In this document: positions 44,740 through 54,999 of the stretch, one piece after another
Numbering within the stretch: position 1 is the stretch's first letter
How the letters are laid out: every line of letters begins with the position of its first letter
From: Vibrio syngnathi
GTDB lineage: Bacteria; Pseudomonadota; Gammaproteobacteria; Enterobacterales; Vibrionaceae
Reading direction: 5' to 3'
DNA length: 64,000 nucleotides
NCBI RefSeq assembly: GCF_002119525.1
Contig: NZ_CP017917.1
Coordinates: 744,001-808,000, forward strand
Notes under the pieces: model-generated
What the model saw: only the letters and a program-made list of their open reading frames with translations
Database searches by the model: none
Told to the model about the DNA's origin: nothing
Translations under genes and position numbers: made by a program

Positions 44740-44826
44740 TCTAAGCACCTAAGCACCAACGCTTTCGATGTTCACACCGCTAAATTACGATGTTCAGAGT
44801 TTTACATTCCCCGATGTTTAACGTCT

Positions 44827-46068
44827 TTAAATATCGACACACAGCTTGTTTCGGCCCGTCTCTTTTGCTTTGTACAGAGCATTATCGGCAAGCTTCAAGA
44901 CTTCTACGGGTTGTTTAGTGGTTCTACTATCAGACAGCCCAATGCTCACCGTTACGTTTACGACTTCAGTTGACTCGCTACTCTGACCACGCTTTTTGAT
45001 ACCAACTTCATGGTCATCTGGGCGATCGTTGCTATTTCGAATCGTCATATCGTAGTTTTGTACTTCGGAAATTAAAACCTGTAGGTGTTCTTTAACCTGT
45101 TCCGAGTGTTTGCCTTTGAATATAATCGTGAATTCTTCACCACCGTAGCGATAGGCTTTCGCGCCACCTGTGGTTTCACTCAATATACGTGCTACCAACT
45201 TCAACACATCGTCGCCAATGTCATGACCATAGGTATCGTTAAATTTCTTGAAGTGGTCGATGTCAACCATCGCCATTGAGTATTTACGCCCTAAGTGCTT
45301 CATATCCACTTCTAAAGCGTGTCTACCTGGAATGTTAGTTAAACGGTCATTAAAGGCCATATCATGGCTAGCCGAGACGACATAGATAATGAACAACGTG
45401 CCAGATAGCGAGAACATCGTACTAGAGATGTATTGCACATCAAAAAATATGAACGTACACGAAGAAAGCAAAATGGCACTGTATACGACGACATCAATCG
45501 CCCGGTTGTATACCAGAACTAAAATCGAAGTAAGACCCAATAAGCACAAGCTATACAGCACCAAAACAAAAGGCAGCCGCGAGAATCCGCTAACGATAAA
45601 CAGAAGCCCTTCGCTCCATGACTCAAACCCGCCGGATTGGAAGTGAGAAACAATTAATTGGGTCCATACCGTAAACAGAACGAGAACCAAAGCATATAGG
45701 AACATGGATTTCGAGTTAACGCCGTTATCCGGGAAGGCATACACCAGTAAGCAAGTTACAGGAACTAAAGCCGTTAACAGAGACAGTTCTAATAGAGTGG
45801 TGCCAGTATTAAGTGGTGTTTGTAAGCGAACTTGGATGATGAGGTATGCGACGAGCATGGTTAAGGACACCATGGCCATACGACCTTGCTTAAATGTGTG
45901 GCACAGCAAAACCGCAACGCTCAATAGAATGTATGGGAGGTTGCTAGCAAACCCTAAGTTTGACTCCGTCACGACAATGACGTTGTTCATACCTGCAAGT
46001 AATATTGCTAATAAAAATAAGGGGAAGCAAAATCGAAACATGCTCGACGTGACGAAAGAAGATGTCAT
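44827..46068 (-). CDS. Membrane-bound GGDEF diguanylate cyclase
   Basis: A 413-residue protein with about eight membrane segments in the first 235 residues and a C-terminal GGDEF domain (DRLTNIPGRHALEVD; MVDIDHFKKFNDTYGHDIGDDVL; YRYGGEEFTIIF). The catalytic GGEEF is intact; the RxxD inhibitory site is absent (GGAKAYRYGGEEF). A charged insert of about 25 residues lies between the GGEEF strand and the final VNVTVSIGLS part. The membrane part has no recognised sensor motif. It converges with the beta-barrel gene. Confidence 0.88.
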   Translation of the reverse strand: MTSSFVTSSMFRFCFPLFLLAILLAGMNNVIVVTESNLGFASNLPYILLSVAVLLCHTFKQGRMAMVSLTMLVAYLIIQVRLQTPLNTGTTLLELSLLTALVPVTCLLVYAFPDNGVNSKSMFLYALVLVLFTVWTQLIVSHFQSGGFESWSEGLLFIVSGFSRLPFVLVLYSLCLLGLTSILVLVYNRAIDVVVYSAILLSSCTFIFFDVQYISSTMFSLSGTLFIIYVVSASHDMAFNDRLTNIPGRHALEVDMKHLGRKYSMAMVDIDHFKKFNDTYGHDIGDDVLKLVARILSETTGGAKAYRYGGEEFTIIFKGKHSEQVKEHLQVLISEVQNYDMTIRNSNDRPDDHEVGIKKRGQSSESTEVVNVTVSIGLSDSRTTKQPVEVLKLADNALYKAKETGRNKLCVDI

Positions 46069-46505
46069 TTATGTGGTGAGCCTAACTATAATGATGATCT
46101 TATAATTTAATTTTATACGTAGGATACGGTTAAACAAGCAATTGCCAAGCTTTTTCATTAAATTATAGCAAAAACATGATCATAGCTCGATAATCGTACA
46201 ACTGTTTTTATATGTATTTGAGTTGCTATTAACCATAGAACGAGCTACACAGTATATATGATAAATGAAACAGCCGTTATGGATACTTAATTAGATTTAG
46301 ATAGTTTGTGCTTATAGAGGTAGATGATTACCTAAGTCGCAATGAACAGATGTTATAACGATTAGCTACTGAAGCGGCTAGCAACAACGATTAGCTACAG
46401 CAATTAGCGACAACAACGGATTAGCAACAAGATCGATTAGCTACAACGGCAATTCGTTACAACAACGATTAAAATAGAATTAACCGCTAAACATGGAGGT
46501 GTATT
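46069..46505. other. Intergenic region with degenerate ATTAGC(T/A)ACAAC repeats
   Basis: The left part (to about 46300) is AT-rich without recognisable genes. From 46361 to 46472 there are at least five imperfect copies of ATTAGCTACAACAACG-like sequence, 15-25 bases apart, ending 35 bases before the ComFB-type start. They are too irregular for CRISPR and no protein is visible through them. Confidence 0.6.
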
Positions 46506-46874
46506 ATGCAAATCAGTGTCGATGTCCATAACTATATGGAAACTTTGGTGGGAAATGTATTAGCGACAGAAGAGTATGTTTCTGGCTATACCAACGAACA
46601 GTTAGCCGATCTTGCGTGTTTGGCTTTAGGTCAGCTTAAACCCATCTATATTCGCTTCGATGTCGATTTTCTATCGGCATTGCCAGAGGATAAATTGGTA
46701 CTGTATAAACGAAATAGTGAGATCGCGGTCAAAAATGCAGAAAGTATGATCATTGACGACAGAAGACGCGAGCGTGACGACAATGTGCCCGTAATCTTTA
46801 GTCAACATAATTTTGATGATGACGTTGAATTACAATGGTATGAAAAGCCATTGTTGAGCGGCAAACAGTCATGA
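46506..46874 (+). CDS. ComFB family protein (candidate c-di-GMP receptor)
   Basis: A 122-residue cytoplasmic protein. The segment VSGYTNEQLADLACLALGQLKPIYIRFDVDFLSALPED matches the core of ComFB-like proteins, including the LxxLxPxYxRxDVD motif; recent work on cyanobacterial and Bacillus members describes them as c-di-GMP receptors. A GGAGG site lies upstream of the ATG. It is flanked by two GGDEF genes within 4 kb, which supports a c-di-GMP role. The C-terminal 30 residues are acidic and not conserved in my memory. Confidence 0.8.
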   Translation: MQISVDVHNYMETLVGNVLATEEYVSGYTNEQLADLACLALGQLKPIYIRFDVDFLSALPEDKLVLYKRNSEIAVKNAESMIIDDRRRERDDNVPVIFSQHNFDDDVELQWYEKPLLSGKQS

Positions 46875-46912
46875 TAGTTTACGGTTAATGCGGTCATTTT
46901 AGGAGTAAAAAC

Positions 46913-47194
46913 GTGGGATTCTTTTCTAGATTATTTAGTGGCAAAGAAAAAACCGAACAAAAAGTAGAAATTGAGCCAGTCGAATACAAAGGCTTCAATA
47001 TCTATCAAGATGCCATTGCTGAATCTGGTCAATACCGTGTAGCTGGGCGAATCGAGAAAGAATTTGATGGTGAAATCAAAACCCATCGTTTTATTCGTTC
47101 AGATGTTGTTTCAAACAAACAAGACGCCGATGAACTGATGCTTAAAAAATCGCAGATGTTCATCGACCAAATGGGCGATAGCATTTTTAGCTAA
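46913..47194 (+). CDS. HlyU-type (PF10115) small protein
   Basis: A 93-residue protein: MGFFSRLFSGKEK start, then VEYKGFNIYQDAIAESGQYRVAGRIEKEFDGEIKTHRFIRSD and a helical end. This is the PF10115 HlyU family, distinct from the ArsR-type HlyU of V. cholerae despite the name; its DNA-binding role is not well founded. Translation starts at GTG 46913, with AGGAG seven bases upstream. It lies 38 bases after the ComFB gene in the same direction, so the two probably form an operon. Confidence 0.83.
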   Translation: MGFFSRLFSGKEKTEQKVEIEPVEYKGFNIYQDAIAESGQYRVAGRIEKEFDGEIKTHRFIRSDVVSNKQDADELMLKKSQMFIDQMGDSIFS

Positions 47195-47231
47195 CCAAAT
47201 AGGGTTAGAATTGATGTTGGTCATAATTAGA

Positions 47232-47266
47232 AGGGCTTTCAGTGTATATGCTGAAAGCTCTTTTTA
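47232..47266 (+). terminator. Rho-independent terminator
   Basis: AGGGCTTTCAG and CTGAAAGCTCT arms around an 8-base loop, followed by TTTTT, end the ComFB/HlyU-type operon. The remaining bases to pntA show no other feature. Confidence 0.88.
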
Positions 47267-47493
47267 GTTTTAGGAACAAAGAACAGCTACTCGGTTGTTA
47301 TTTAAAGGATTATGCGCAAGTGGTTTGACCTCCAGTTCGAGACGGTCGTCATTTCTTCAAATGAAGCGCTCAAATTCCATCCAAATCGTTATAAGTAATA
47401 ACTTTTTCTGTTCTTTGAATAAAACACTTGAAGTATTAGTTGTCGTTAGATACAAACGAATAAGTCATTCGTGCCAATAGTCAAGGAATAGCT

Positions 47494-49041
47494 ATGCAAA
47501 TTGGTGTACCAAGAGAAACACTCGCAGGTGAAACGCGAGTCGCTGCTTCACCGAAATCGGTAGAACAGCTTCTAAAATTAGGATTTGAAGTTTGTGTTGA
47601 ATCACAAGCAGGTGCGTTAGCAAGTTTTGAAGATGCAGTTTATGAACAAGCTGGAGCAAAAATTGTCACCGCAGATGAAGCTTGGAAATCCGATATTATT
47701 TTTAAAGTTAACGCTCCGATCGTTGACGAAACTAAAAATGAAATTGATCTTCTTAAAGATGGCGCAACATTGGTCAGCTTTATTTGGCCAGCTCAGAACC
47801 CAGAATTAATGGAACAATTGTCCACTCGTAACATCAACGTGATGGCGATGGATTCCGTACCTCGTATTTCAAGAGCTCAAGCGTTAGATGCATTGAGTTC
47901 TATGGCTAACATCGCGGGTTATCGTGCTGTGGTTGAAGCGGCGCATGAGTTTGGTCGATTCTTCACGGGTCAAATTACGGCGGCAGGTAAAGTTCCACCA
48001 GCGAAAGTATTGGTTGCTGGTGCGGGTGTTGCTGGCTTAGCGGCAATTGGCGCTGCGGGTAGTTTGGGTGCGATCGTTCGTTCGTTCGATGTTCGTCCTG
48101 AAGTAAAAGAGCAAGTCGAGTCTATGGGCGCTGAATTCTTGGAAGTGGATTTCAAGGAAGATACCAGTGCGGGCGACGGCTACGCAAAAGAGATGTCTGA
48201 AGCATTCAATAAGAAAGCTGAAGAACTTTATGCAGCTCAAGCTAAAGATGTCGATATCATCATTACAACGGCACTGATCCCTGGTCGTCCGGCCCCTAAG
48301 CTGATTACCAAAGAGATGGTAGACAGCATGAGTGCTGGTAGTGTGATTGTTGACCTTGCGGCAGCCAATGGCGGCAACTGTGAATATACCGTTGCGGATC
48401 AAGTCATTACAACGGCTAACGGCGTGAAAGTAGTAGGTTACACAGATATGGTTGGTCGACTACCGACTCAATCATCTCAACTGTATGCAACGAACCTCGT
48501 TAACTTGCTGAAACTGCTTTGCAAAGAGAAAGATGGCAACATCAATATCGACTTTGAAGATGTCGTTCTGCGCGGTGTTACTGTGGTTAAAGAGGGTGAG
48601 GTCACTTGGCCAGCTCCGCCTATTCAAGTTTCAGCTCAACCACAACAAGCTAAGCCAAAAGCAGCCAAACCAGAGCCTAAAGTTGAAGAACCTGTTTCTC
48701 CAATTAAGAAAGTGGCGGGTATGGTGGTTGCTGTTGGTGCTTTCGCTTGGGTAGCGTCGGTTGCTCCTGCTGCGTTCTTATCTCACTTTACCGTTTTTGT
48801 ACTCGCTTGTGTGGTGGGTTATTACGTCGTTTGGAATGTAAGCCATTCTCTGCATACGCCTTTGATGTCCGTAACTAACGCGATTTCAGGAATCATTGTA
48901 GTCGGTGCACTGTTACAAATAGGACAAGGAAGTGGCGTTGTCACGTTCTTATCATTTATTGCCGTATTAATTGCAAGTATCAATATCTTTGGTGGCTTTA
49001 CCGTAACCAAACGTATGCTTGAAATGTTCCGTAAAGACTAA
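47494..49041 (+). CDS. pntA: NAD(P) transhydrogenase subunit alpha
   Basis: A 515-residue protein: NAD(H)-binding domain I in two lobes ([17 protein letters not shown]; Rossmann [22 protein letters not shown]) and, after a Pro/Lys/Ala linker (about 375-405), three to four membrane helices. It couples hydride transfer between NADH and NADP+ to proton movement, with PntB. AAGGAA precedes the ATG. pntB begins 10 bases after the stop. The subunit length matches the two-gene E. coli type. Confidence 0.95.
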   Translation: MQIGVPRETLAGETRVAASPKSVEQLLKLGFEVCVESQAGALASFEDAVYEQAGAKIVTADEAWKSDIIFKVNAPIVDETKNEIDLLKDGATLVSFIWPAQNPELMEQLSTRNINVMAMDSVPRISRAQALDALSSMANIAGYRAVVEAAHEFGRFFTGQITAAGKVPPAKVLVAGAGVAGLAAIGAAGSLGAIVRSFDVRPEVKEQVESMGAEFLEVDFKEDTSAGDGYAKEMSEAFNKKAEELYAAQAKDVDIIITTALIPGRPAPKLITKEMVDSMSAGSVIVDLAAANGGNCEYTVADQVITTANGVKVVGYTDMVGRLPTQSSQLYATNLVNLLKLLCKEKDGNINIDFEDVVLRGVTVVKEGEVTWPAPPIQVSAQPQQAKPKAAKPEPKVEEPVSPIKKVAGMVVAVGAFAWVASVAPAAFLSHFTVFVLACVVGYYVVWNVSHSLHTPLMSVTNAISGIIVVGALLQIGQGSGVVTFLSFIAVLIASINIFGGFTVTKRMLEMFRKD

Positions 49042-49051
49042 GGAGTGACAG

Positions 49052-50449
49052 ATGTCTGAAGGATTAGTACAAGCAGCTTATATTGTTGCTGCTGTATTCT
49101 TTATTATGAGCTTGGCTGGGTTGTCGAAACAGGAATCTGCGCGCGCAGGTAACTATTACGGTATCACGGGTATGGCAATCGCGTTGATCGCGACGATCTT
49201 TGGCCCACATTCTGCAGGTATTGTATGGATCATCATTGCTATGGTGATCGGTGGTGGTATTGGTATCCACTACGCAAGAAAAGTCGAAATGACTGAAATG
49301 CCTGAGCTGGTGGCAATTCTGCACAGCTTCGTAGGTATGGCAGCAGTACTTGTAGGTTACAACAGCTACATTGATCCACCTGCTACTGTTTCTATCAACC
49401 CAGCAGATATTCATGCTGAACATGTGATCCACCTAGTGGAAGTGTTCCTTGGCGTGTTTATCGGTGCGGTGACGTTCACGGGTTCTATTGTTGCGTTTGG
49501 TAAGCTTCGCGGCGTTATCTCTTCGTCTGCATTGAACATCCCTCATAAGCATAAGTGGAACCTAGCGGCGATCGTAGTTTCTACACTACTGATGATCATG
49601 TTCGTTAAAGCGGACGGCAGCATGTTCGCGCTAATGGTGATGACTCTTATCGCATTCGCATTCGGTTACCACCTAGTGGCATCGATTGGTGGCGCAGATA
49701 TGCCAGTGGTTGTCTCTATGCTGAACTCGTATTCTGGTTGGGCAGCAGCAGCGGCAGGTTTCATGCTTGCGAACGATCTGCTTATCGTAACAGGTGCATT
49801 GGTTGGTTCGTCAGGTGCGATTCTTTCTTACATCATGTGTAAGGCGATGAATCGCTCTTTCATCAGCGTTATTGCTGGTGGGTTCGGCCAAGACGTGGTT
49901 GTGTCTGATAGTGATGAAGAGCAAGGTGAACACCGCGAAACATCAGCTGAAGACGTGGCTGACATGCTGAAAAACTCGAAGTCAGTCATCATCACTCCTG
50001 GGTACGGCATGGCAGTAGCTCAAGCTCAATATCCAGTGCATGAAATCACTGAGAAGCTACGAGCGCAGGGCATCAATGTTCGATTTGGTATCCACCCAGT
50101 TGCTGGTAGGTTACCGGGTCACATGAATGTGTTGCTTGCTGAAGCAAAAGTACCTTACGATATCGTTCTTGAAATGGACGAACTCAACGATGACTTCAAT
50201 GAGACAGATACTGTTTTGGTTATCGGTGCAAACGACACTGTGAACCCAGCAGCACTTGAAGATCCAAATAGTCCAATCGCTGGCATGCCAGTACTTGAAG
50301 TTTGGAATGCTCAGAACGTTATCGTATTCAAACGTTCGATGAACACAGGTTATGCCGGTGTGCAAAACCCGCTGTTTTTCAAAGAGAATACGCAGATGTT
50401 GTTTGGTGATGCGAAACAGAGCTGCCTCGGTATTCTAGAGCATCTATAG
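49052..50449 (+). CDS. pntB: NAD(P) transhydrogenase subunit beta
   Basis: A 465-residue protein with about nine membrane helices (to about 265) and a C-terminal NADP(H)-binding domain ([77 protein letters not shown]). These are the conserved NADP-site motifs of PntB. With PntA it generates NADPH using the proton gradient in the inner membrane. Confidence 0.96.
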   Translation: MSEGLVQAAYIVAAVFFIMSLAGLSKQESARAGNYYGITGMAIALIATIFGPHSAGIVWIIIAMVIGGGIGIHYARKVEMTEMPELVAILHSFVGMAAVLVGYNSYIDPPATVSINPADIHAEHVIHLVEVFLGVFIGAVTFTGSIVAFGKLRGVISSSALNIPHKHKWNLAAIVVSTLLMIMFVKADGSMFALMVMTLIAFAFGYHLVASIGGADMPVVVSMLNSYSGWAAAAAGFMLANDLLIVTGALVGSSGAILSYIMCKAMNRSFISVIAGGFGQDVVVSDSDEEQGEHRETSAEDVADMLKNSKSVIITPGYGMAVAQAQYPVHEITEKLRAQGINVRFGIHPVAGRLPGHMNVLLAEAKVPYDIVLEMDELNDDFNETDTVLVIGANDTVNPAALEDPNSPIAGMPVLEVWNAQNVIVFKRSMNTGYAGVQNPLFFKENTQMLFGDAKQSCLGILEHL

Positions 50450-50759
50450 GAAACACTTTTTAAGTATTTTCTCAGCCTAAGCATTAAGTCATAACTAAAT
50501 AAGGAGCTCATTAGAGCTCCTTTTTTTGATCATCTGAAAGTGACTGTGCCCTAAAGCGATAAGTAATAAGCACAGTCCGATAAACGGACGCAAAACTCAT
50601 TCGAATGAAATTATGACTAATCAAACGACTAGCGAGTGCACCTGTGCAACATAACTCTAATATGATTGAATTCGTCGCTACAACTCGCCATTCGTACGGC
50701 TTTTCATGCGCTTATAAATTTATCTTTGGTAACGAATGGTATATATTTGATTGATCTAT
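50450..50759. other. pntB-vxrA intergenic region
   Basis: It holds the pntB terminator near its left end and probably the vxr promoter in its AT-rich right end. No other gene or repeat is visible. Confidence 0.5.
50501..50527 (+). terminator. Strong terminator after pntB
   Basis: AAGGAGCTC and GAGCTCCTT with an ATTA loop, followed by a run of seven T. Confidence 0.92.
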
Positions 50760-52232
50760 ATGAATTTGCGTTGGTTTGTGATCATCAAAAGAACATTTAC
50801 TCTGCTTATCGCTACGTTATCAGTTTCAGTAAACGCGTTTGCTGACTCTTTACCTGAGCGTATCGATAACTTCACCAAACTTTTTGATCATGAAATGGCA
50901 ATTGAATCTTATGATATTCGATTGCTTCAGGCTGATTACCCGACTCGCTTGATCATGCCGTCTTCTATGCTGCCGCAAACTGCAGAATACCCACTCAAAG
51001 ACATACAACGCTTATACCGGCTGTCAAAAACATGCAGCGGGAAGCTGCCATTAAGCCCTTTAATCACCGAGCCTTTAGTCTTTACTCGTGCAATGTGCAA
51101 AGGAACTAAGCTTTCTGATCGTTGGTTTACTCGTAGTGGTTTGATCCACCCTGGTGGCGGTTCATATGCCGCACGATACGTTGAGTTATACCCAGAGAAA
51201 TTTGATTCGTTGAAGCGCTACATGCACATTCAAGAGCGACCAAACACCGAACACGATGAACTACTGTCTCGTCTACAGAAGATGGACAACGAAGCCATAA
51301 CAGCTTTGCTAGCGGGTGCGAGTATGTTTGTTGAGCTTGATGAAATGTGGGTCAAGCGCGGTGATAGGTATTACCTGTATAAAGAATCAGTTTGGAACGA
51401 AAACGCTACGCTCGCGGGCTTATCCTTTAGTTTGTCCTCAGAAGGCAACAGCTGTTTTGTCCAACGCGGCAATGTATGTTGGGAAATAGAAGATCATTCA
51501 GAGCTTCTGCAGATCGCCATGTTTATTTTGGTGATCGCCAATATCCTACTTGTGTTGGGGTGGGCCGTTTACCGTTGGAACAGTAAAAAACAAGAGATGA
51601 AGAGCCGGATGCTAGTTCTTCAAATTCTAACGCACGAATTAAGAACGCCGATTGCAAGTTTGTCATTGACGGTTGAAGGGTTTAGACGTGAGTTCGAACA
51701 TTTACCAGAATCGGTATATGATGAGTTTCGTAGGTTATGTGAAGATACGCGCCGTTTAAGGCAGTTGGCAGAAGCAAGTAAAGATTATTTGCAATCAGAC
51801 AACCAGCCGCTTGCAACAGAGTGGGTGCCAAGCGTTGAAGAGTGGCTTCAATACAAAGTTGAAGAAGACTTTGCACCGGGCATTGAACTCCGTGTAAATA
51901 AAGATATTGCTGCAAAAGTAAACGTATATTGGTTAGGTACTTGTATTGATAACCTGATCAGAAATGCCGTGAAATACGGTGTTGCTCCAGTGATACTAGA
52001 ACTGAATACTTCTGACAAGAAGCTGACATTCAAAGTTATAGATAATGGAGACTTGTCTCGCAAAGATTGGGGGCAACTAAGAAAGCCATTCGTAAGTAAG
52101 AGTGGACTCGGTTTAGGTCTGACGATAGTGGAATCTATGGTCGGAAAAATGGGCGGTCACATGACGCTTATCGGCCCCCCAACAACATTTATTTTGGAGA
52201 TACCTTGTGAAACAGACATTGCTTCTCGTTGA
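50760..52232 (+). CDS. vxrA: Sensor histidine kinase VxrA (WigK)
   Basis: About 490 residues: signal/anchor at the N-terminus, a periplasmic domain of about 220 residues (DUF3404-type, with Cys pairs such as CSGK and CKGTK), a membrane helix (about 252-275), then dimerisation domain with H-box HELRTP and a HATPase domain (NLIRNAVKYG; GLGLGLTIVESMVGKMGGH). In V. cholerae VxrAB senses cell-wall damage and controls T6SS, biofilm and wall synthesis. ATG 50760 is the likely start. It overlaps vxrB by 26 bases. Confidence 0.88.
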   Translation: MNLRWFVIIKRTFTLLIATLSVSVNAFADSLPERIDNFTKLFDHEMAIESYDIRLLQADYPTRLIMPSSMLPQTAEYPLKDIQRLYRLSKTCSGKLPLSPLITEPLVFTRAMCKGTKLSDRWFTRSGLIHPGGGSYAARYVELYPEKFDSLKRYMHIQERPNTEHDELLSRLQKMDNEAITALLAGASMFVELDEMWVKRGDRYYLYKESVWNENATLAGLSFSLSSEGNSCFVQRGNVCWEIEDHSELLQIAMFILVIANILLVLGWAVYRWNSKKQEMKSRMLVLQILTHELRTPIASLSLTVEGFRREFEHLPESVYDEFRRLCEDTRRLRQLAEASKDYLQSDNQPLATEWVPSVEEWLQYKVEEDFAPGIELRVNKDIAAKVNVYWLGTCIDNLIRNAVKYGVAPVILELNTSDKKLTFKVIDNGDLSRKDWGQLRKPFVSKSGLGLGLTIVESMVGKMGGHMTLIGPPTTFILEIPCETDIASR

Positions 52233-52866
52233 AGATGATAAAAATTTAGCTGACGGTTTATTAGTTAGCCTTGAGCAAGCTGGATATGAATGTTTGCATG
52301 CCGAGCTGATCTCTGAAGTTGAAGGCTATTGGGAACAAGCGGATCTTGTGATCTTAGACCGTCAACTTCCTGATGGTGACTCGGTAGATTCACTTCCAGG
52401 TTGGAAGAAAAAGAAAGACATCCCCGTTATATTGCTAACGGCGCTCGTGACAGTAAAAGACAAAGTAGCGGGACTAGACTCAGGTGCGAATGATTACCTA
52501 ACGAAACCGTTTGCAGAAGCTGAACTGTTTGCTCGAATCCGTGCACAGCTACGCCTACCTGATGCTGAAGATCAAGATGCATCAAAAGTGATGGCTCAAA
52601 ACCTTGTAATTGACAAAGCAACACGTGAAGTGTTTTTTAATGAATTGGAAGTTACGTTAACGCGTACGGAATTTGATTTACTATTATTCTTGGCAAGTAA
52701 CCTTGGTCGAGTGTTTACACGTGATGAGCTACTAGACCACGTATGGGGTTACAACCATTTCCCAACAACACGTACCGTAGATACGCACGTTCTTCAACTA
52801 AGACAGAAGTTACCAGGTTTAGAAATTGAAACCTTACGTGGCGTTGGCTACAAGATGAAAGCGTAA
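52207..52866 (+). CDS. vxrB: Response regulator VxrB (WigR), OmpR family
   Basis: A 219-residue regulator with receiver domain (LLVEDDKNLADGL; Asp in LVILDRQLPDGD; Lys in DYLTKPF) and OmpR-type winged helix (TRTEFDLLLFLASNLGRVFTRDELLDHVWGY ... TVDTHVLQLRQKL). The start is GTG, seven bases after TTGGAG, inside the end of vxrA, which implies tight translational coupling. It is the partner of VxrA and likely regulates its own operon. Confidence 0.9.
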   Translation: MKQTLLLVEDDKNLADGLLVSLEQAGYECLHAELISEVEGYWEQADLVILDRQLPDGDSVDSLPGWKKKKDIPVILLTALVTVKDKVAGLDSGANDYLTKPFAEAELFARIRAQLRLPDAEDQDASKVMAQNLVIDKATREVFFNELEVTLTRTEFDLLLFLASNLGRVFTRDELLDHVWGYNHFPTTRTVDTHVLQLRQKLPGLEIETLRGVGYKMKA

Positions 52867-53744
52867 TGAAAAAAGCCTTACTTCCACTACTCATTTTATC
52901 AAGCGTCATCAATACTGCACAAGCAGCTGATTGGTTTAAGGATAGTGATACGCTAACACAAGTACACAAGCACCTGCTAGATAACGATTTAGCCTTGATG
53001 TTTGATTCACTAGTGGAAGTTTGGCAAATTAATGCTTCGCAATCTCGCGAAGATCATCTCAATCAATTGTTCGATCAAGCATTGAACAAAGATTGTGGTA
53101 AAACGCTCACAAAAAAAACCTTACCAGACTGGATAAGCTCGGTTGTCGTGAAAAGACACGTTATTCAAAGTCCCGGCAGGGAAACATTTCGTGTGGCGAT
53201 TGATGTTGAATCGGAAAGCAACATCCAAGACATCACCTTTGAGAAGTGGGTCGACAAAGTCGTTTCGTCTGATAGTGAGTTCACCAAAGGTAATCCAGTA
53301 ATCAACAACGCTTCAGTGAGTATGTACAGCAAGCGTTATAGCTTAGCGTCTCAACTTGATTCAGGACTTTATCGCCTGACTGTGAAAGGAGACAGCGGTA
53401 ATTCCTGGAGCACCTGGATCATTCTTGGCGAAGTGGTTATGCGCCAACAAGTTCGTTGGGCATCTAAAGACTCTTGGTTGATCGATAAAAAAGCACTGCT
53501 GAACCCATACTGCCCATTACCAAAGCTAGACGTAGGTCTGTACGATTATGTCGATGAACGATATAAGCAGGTGTGGGGTAAAAGTTATGAATCCGATTAT
53601 CCGACCAATTTGACGGGTGAAGAACTGCCCAATGATCGTTATGTTTTAGCTGTATCAATGGTACATTCGCGCTGGCAAGGTGACATAGCGATAGAGCAAG
53701 CACAAACTATCAGTAAAACTTATGATATTTCTAGCGAAGAGTAG
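52866..53744 (+). CDS. vxrC: VxrC-like periplasmic protein (DUF2861)
   Basis: A 292-residue protein with a Sec signal peptide (cleavage near A-Q-A-A-D). The mature chain shows no catalytic motif; a C-terminal Pro/Tyr-rich part follows a beta-rich middle (TFRVAIDVESESNIQDITFEKWVDKV, LYRLTVKGDSGNSWSTWIILG). By length, position and content it corresponds to the third gene of the V. cholerae vxr operon. It shares one base with the vxrB stop (TAATG). Its role in the wall-stress response is not defined. Confidence 0.8.
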   Translation: MKKALLPLLILSSVINTAQAADWFKDSDTLTQVHKHLLDNDLALMFDSLVEVWQINASQSREDHLNQLFDQALNKDCGKTLTKKTLPDWISSVVVKRHVIQSPGRETFRVAIDVESESNIQDITFEKWVDKVVSSDSEFTKGNPVINNASVSMYSKRYSLASQLDSGLYRLTVKGDSGNSWSTWIILGEVVMRQQVRWASKDSWLIDKKALLNPYCPLPKLDVGLYDYVDERYKQVWGKSYESDYPTNLTGEELPNDRYVLAVSMVHSRWQGDIAIEQAQTISKTYDISSEE

Positions 53745-53803
53745 CTAAAGTAATTTAGAATTGAGCCGTTAATAATGTAAGGGATCTAACAAAGATAAAC
53801 GGC

Positions 53804-54958
53804 ATGAAAAATACAACTAAACTACTCGCAGCATCAATTGCATTCGCCAGTCTTCCTCTTTCAGCAGCAAACTACGCCATTGAAGCGCGTGGTGATGCGA
53901 TGGGTGGTGTTGGTGTTGTTTCAGCAAACTTCCTAACAGCTCCATTCTATAACCCAGCACTTGTTGCTATTTATCGTCGTAACGATGATATGGGTATGAT
54001 CACGCCAAGTTTTGGTGGTAGTTATAATGACCCCCAAGACATGAAATCAAATATTGATTCCGCTCTGGCTGCGACAAACACTGCAGATTTAGATGCAGCT
54101 CTTAAAAAACTCGATGGTAACCAAGCTAATGTTGAACTTGGTGGTGTTGTCGCATTCGCAATCCCAAATCAATTTATAGCGGCGAACCTATTCGGTAAAG
54201 CCTATACAGAATCGTTTGCTACACCAAATGTTTACAATGAAGCGTCAGCGACAGATGCCGATAAGCTTGAGTTGTCGACGGTAGAAGCCGTTGCTATTGG
54301 TGTTACCGAAGTTGGATTAACTCTCGCTAAATATCAAACCTTTATGGGGCAGCATATTTCATTTGGTATCACGCCTAAACTTCAACGTATTTACACATAC
54401 AACTACGTTGCTTCTGTTAAGAGCTACGATTTGTCTGATGTAAGAGACAATGGTGAAGGTGAAACTTCTTTTAATATGGATGCTGGCGCGCTTTGGTTCA
54501 CAGGTCCATTTCGAGTTGGTTTTTCGGCTACCAACTTAATATCTAGAGATATTAATACCAAAGATACATCTCAAACTTTAACGAGCACGACCAGCGGTGT
54601 GACACACAAAGTCGGTGGCCAATACGCATACAAACTAGAGCCAGTATATACCGTAGGTGCTGGTATCGTAGCGGACTACTTTACGCTTAGTGTCGACTAT
54701 GACTTAAACGAAACTGAAAAGTTTACTTCGTTCAAAGATAACGAACAGATGATTCGTGTTGGTACAGAAGTTGATGTTCTACGCCAACTTCAGCTAAGGG
54801 CAGGGTACTACAAGAATTTGGCATACTCTGGTTCAGAAGGCACAGTCACTGCAGGTATTGGTTTGTCGCCACTCAATTTGTTCCAGTTAGATCTAAGTGC
54901 TAACTACACCAATGAAAATGCAATGGGTGCTTCAATCAATTTCCTTGCTAGTTACTAA
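53804..54958 (+). CDS. vxrD: VxrD-like TraF/FadL-type outer-membrane protein
   Basis: A 384-residue protein with signal peptide (cleavage near S-A-A) and the start AIEARGDAMGGVGVVSANFLTAPFYNPAL, which matches the conjugal-transfer TraF / OmpP1-FadL-like family (PF13729). Alternating strands throughout and an end near NFLASY suggest a beta-barrel. It is the fourth gene of the vxr operon, 59 bases after vxrC. No conjugation genes are nearby, so transfer is not implied. Confidence 0.82.
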   Translation: MKNTTKLLAASIAFASLPLSAANYAIEARGDAMGGVGVVSANFLTAPFYNPALVAIYRRNDDMGMITPSFGGSYNDPQDMKSNIDSALAATNTADLDAALKKLDGNQANVELGGVVAFAIPNQFIAANLFGKAYTESFATPNVYNEASATDADKLELSTVEAVAIGVTEVGLTLAKYQTFMGQHISFGITPKLQRIYTYNYVASVKSYDLSDVRDNGEGETSFNMDAGALWFTGPFRVGFSATNLISRDINTKDTSQTLTSTTSGVTHKVGGQYAYKLEPVYTVGAGIVADYFTLSVDYDLNETEKFTSFKDNEQMIRVGTEVDVLRQLQLRAGYYKNLAYSGSEGTVTAGIGLSPLNLFQLDLSANYTNENAMGASINFLASY

Positions 54959-54973
54959 CAGTCCTTATATAGT

Positions 54974-54997
54974 TCTGCTCCTAAATAAAGGAGCAGA
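54974..54997 (+). promoter_or_regulatory. RNA hairpin covering the vxrE ribosome-binding site
   Basis: TCTGCTCCT (54974-54982) and AGGAGCAGA (54989-54997) form a perfect 9-base stem with a 6-base loop AAATAA. The second arm contains AGGAG, the Shine-Dalgarno site for the ATG at 55000. When folded, it would block ribosome loading on vxrE, so translation may depend on coupling, a helper RNA or temperature. No T-run follows, so it is not a terminator. Confidence 0.75.
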
Positions 54998-54999
54998 CT

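Noticed and set aside
46361..46472. CRISPR array
   Set aside because: Repeat units are imperfect, 15-25 bases apart and without unique spacers of constant length; no cas genes in the window.
53804..54958. Conjugation gene cluster, because of the TraF-like protein
   Set aside because: The gene is part of the vxr operon and no other transfer genes are in the window; the family name is misleading here.
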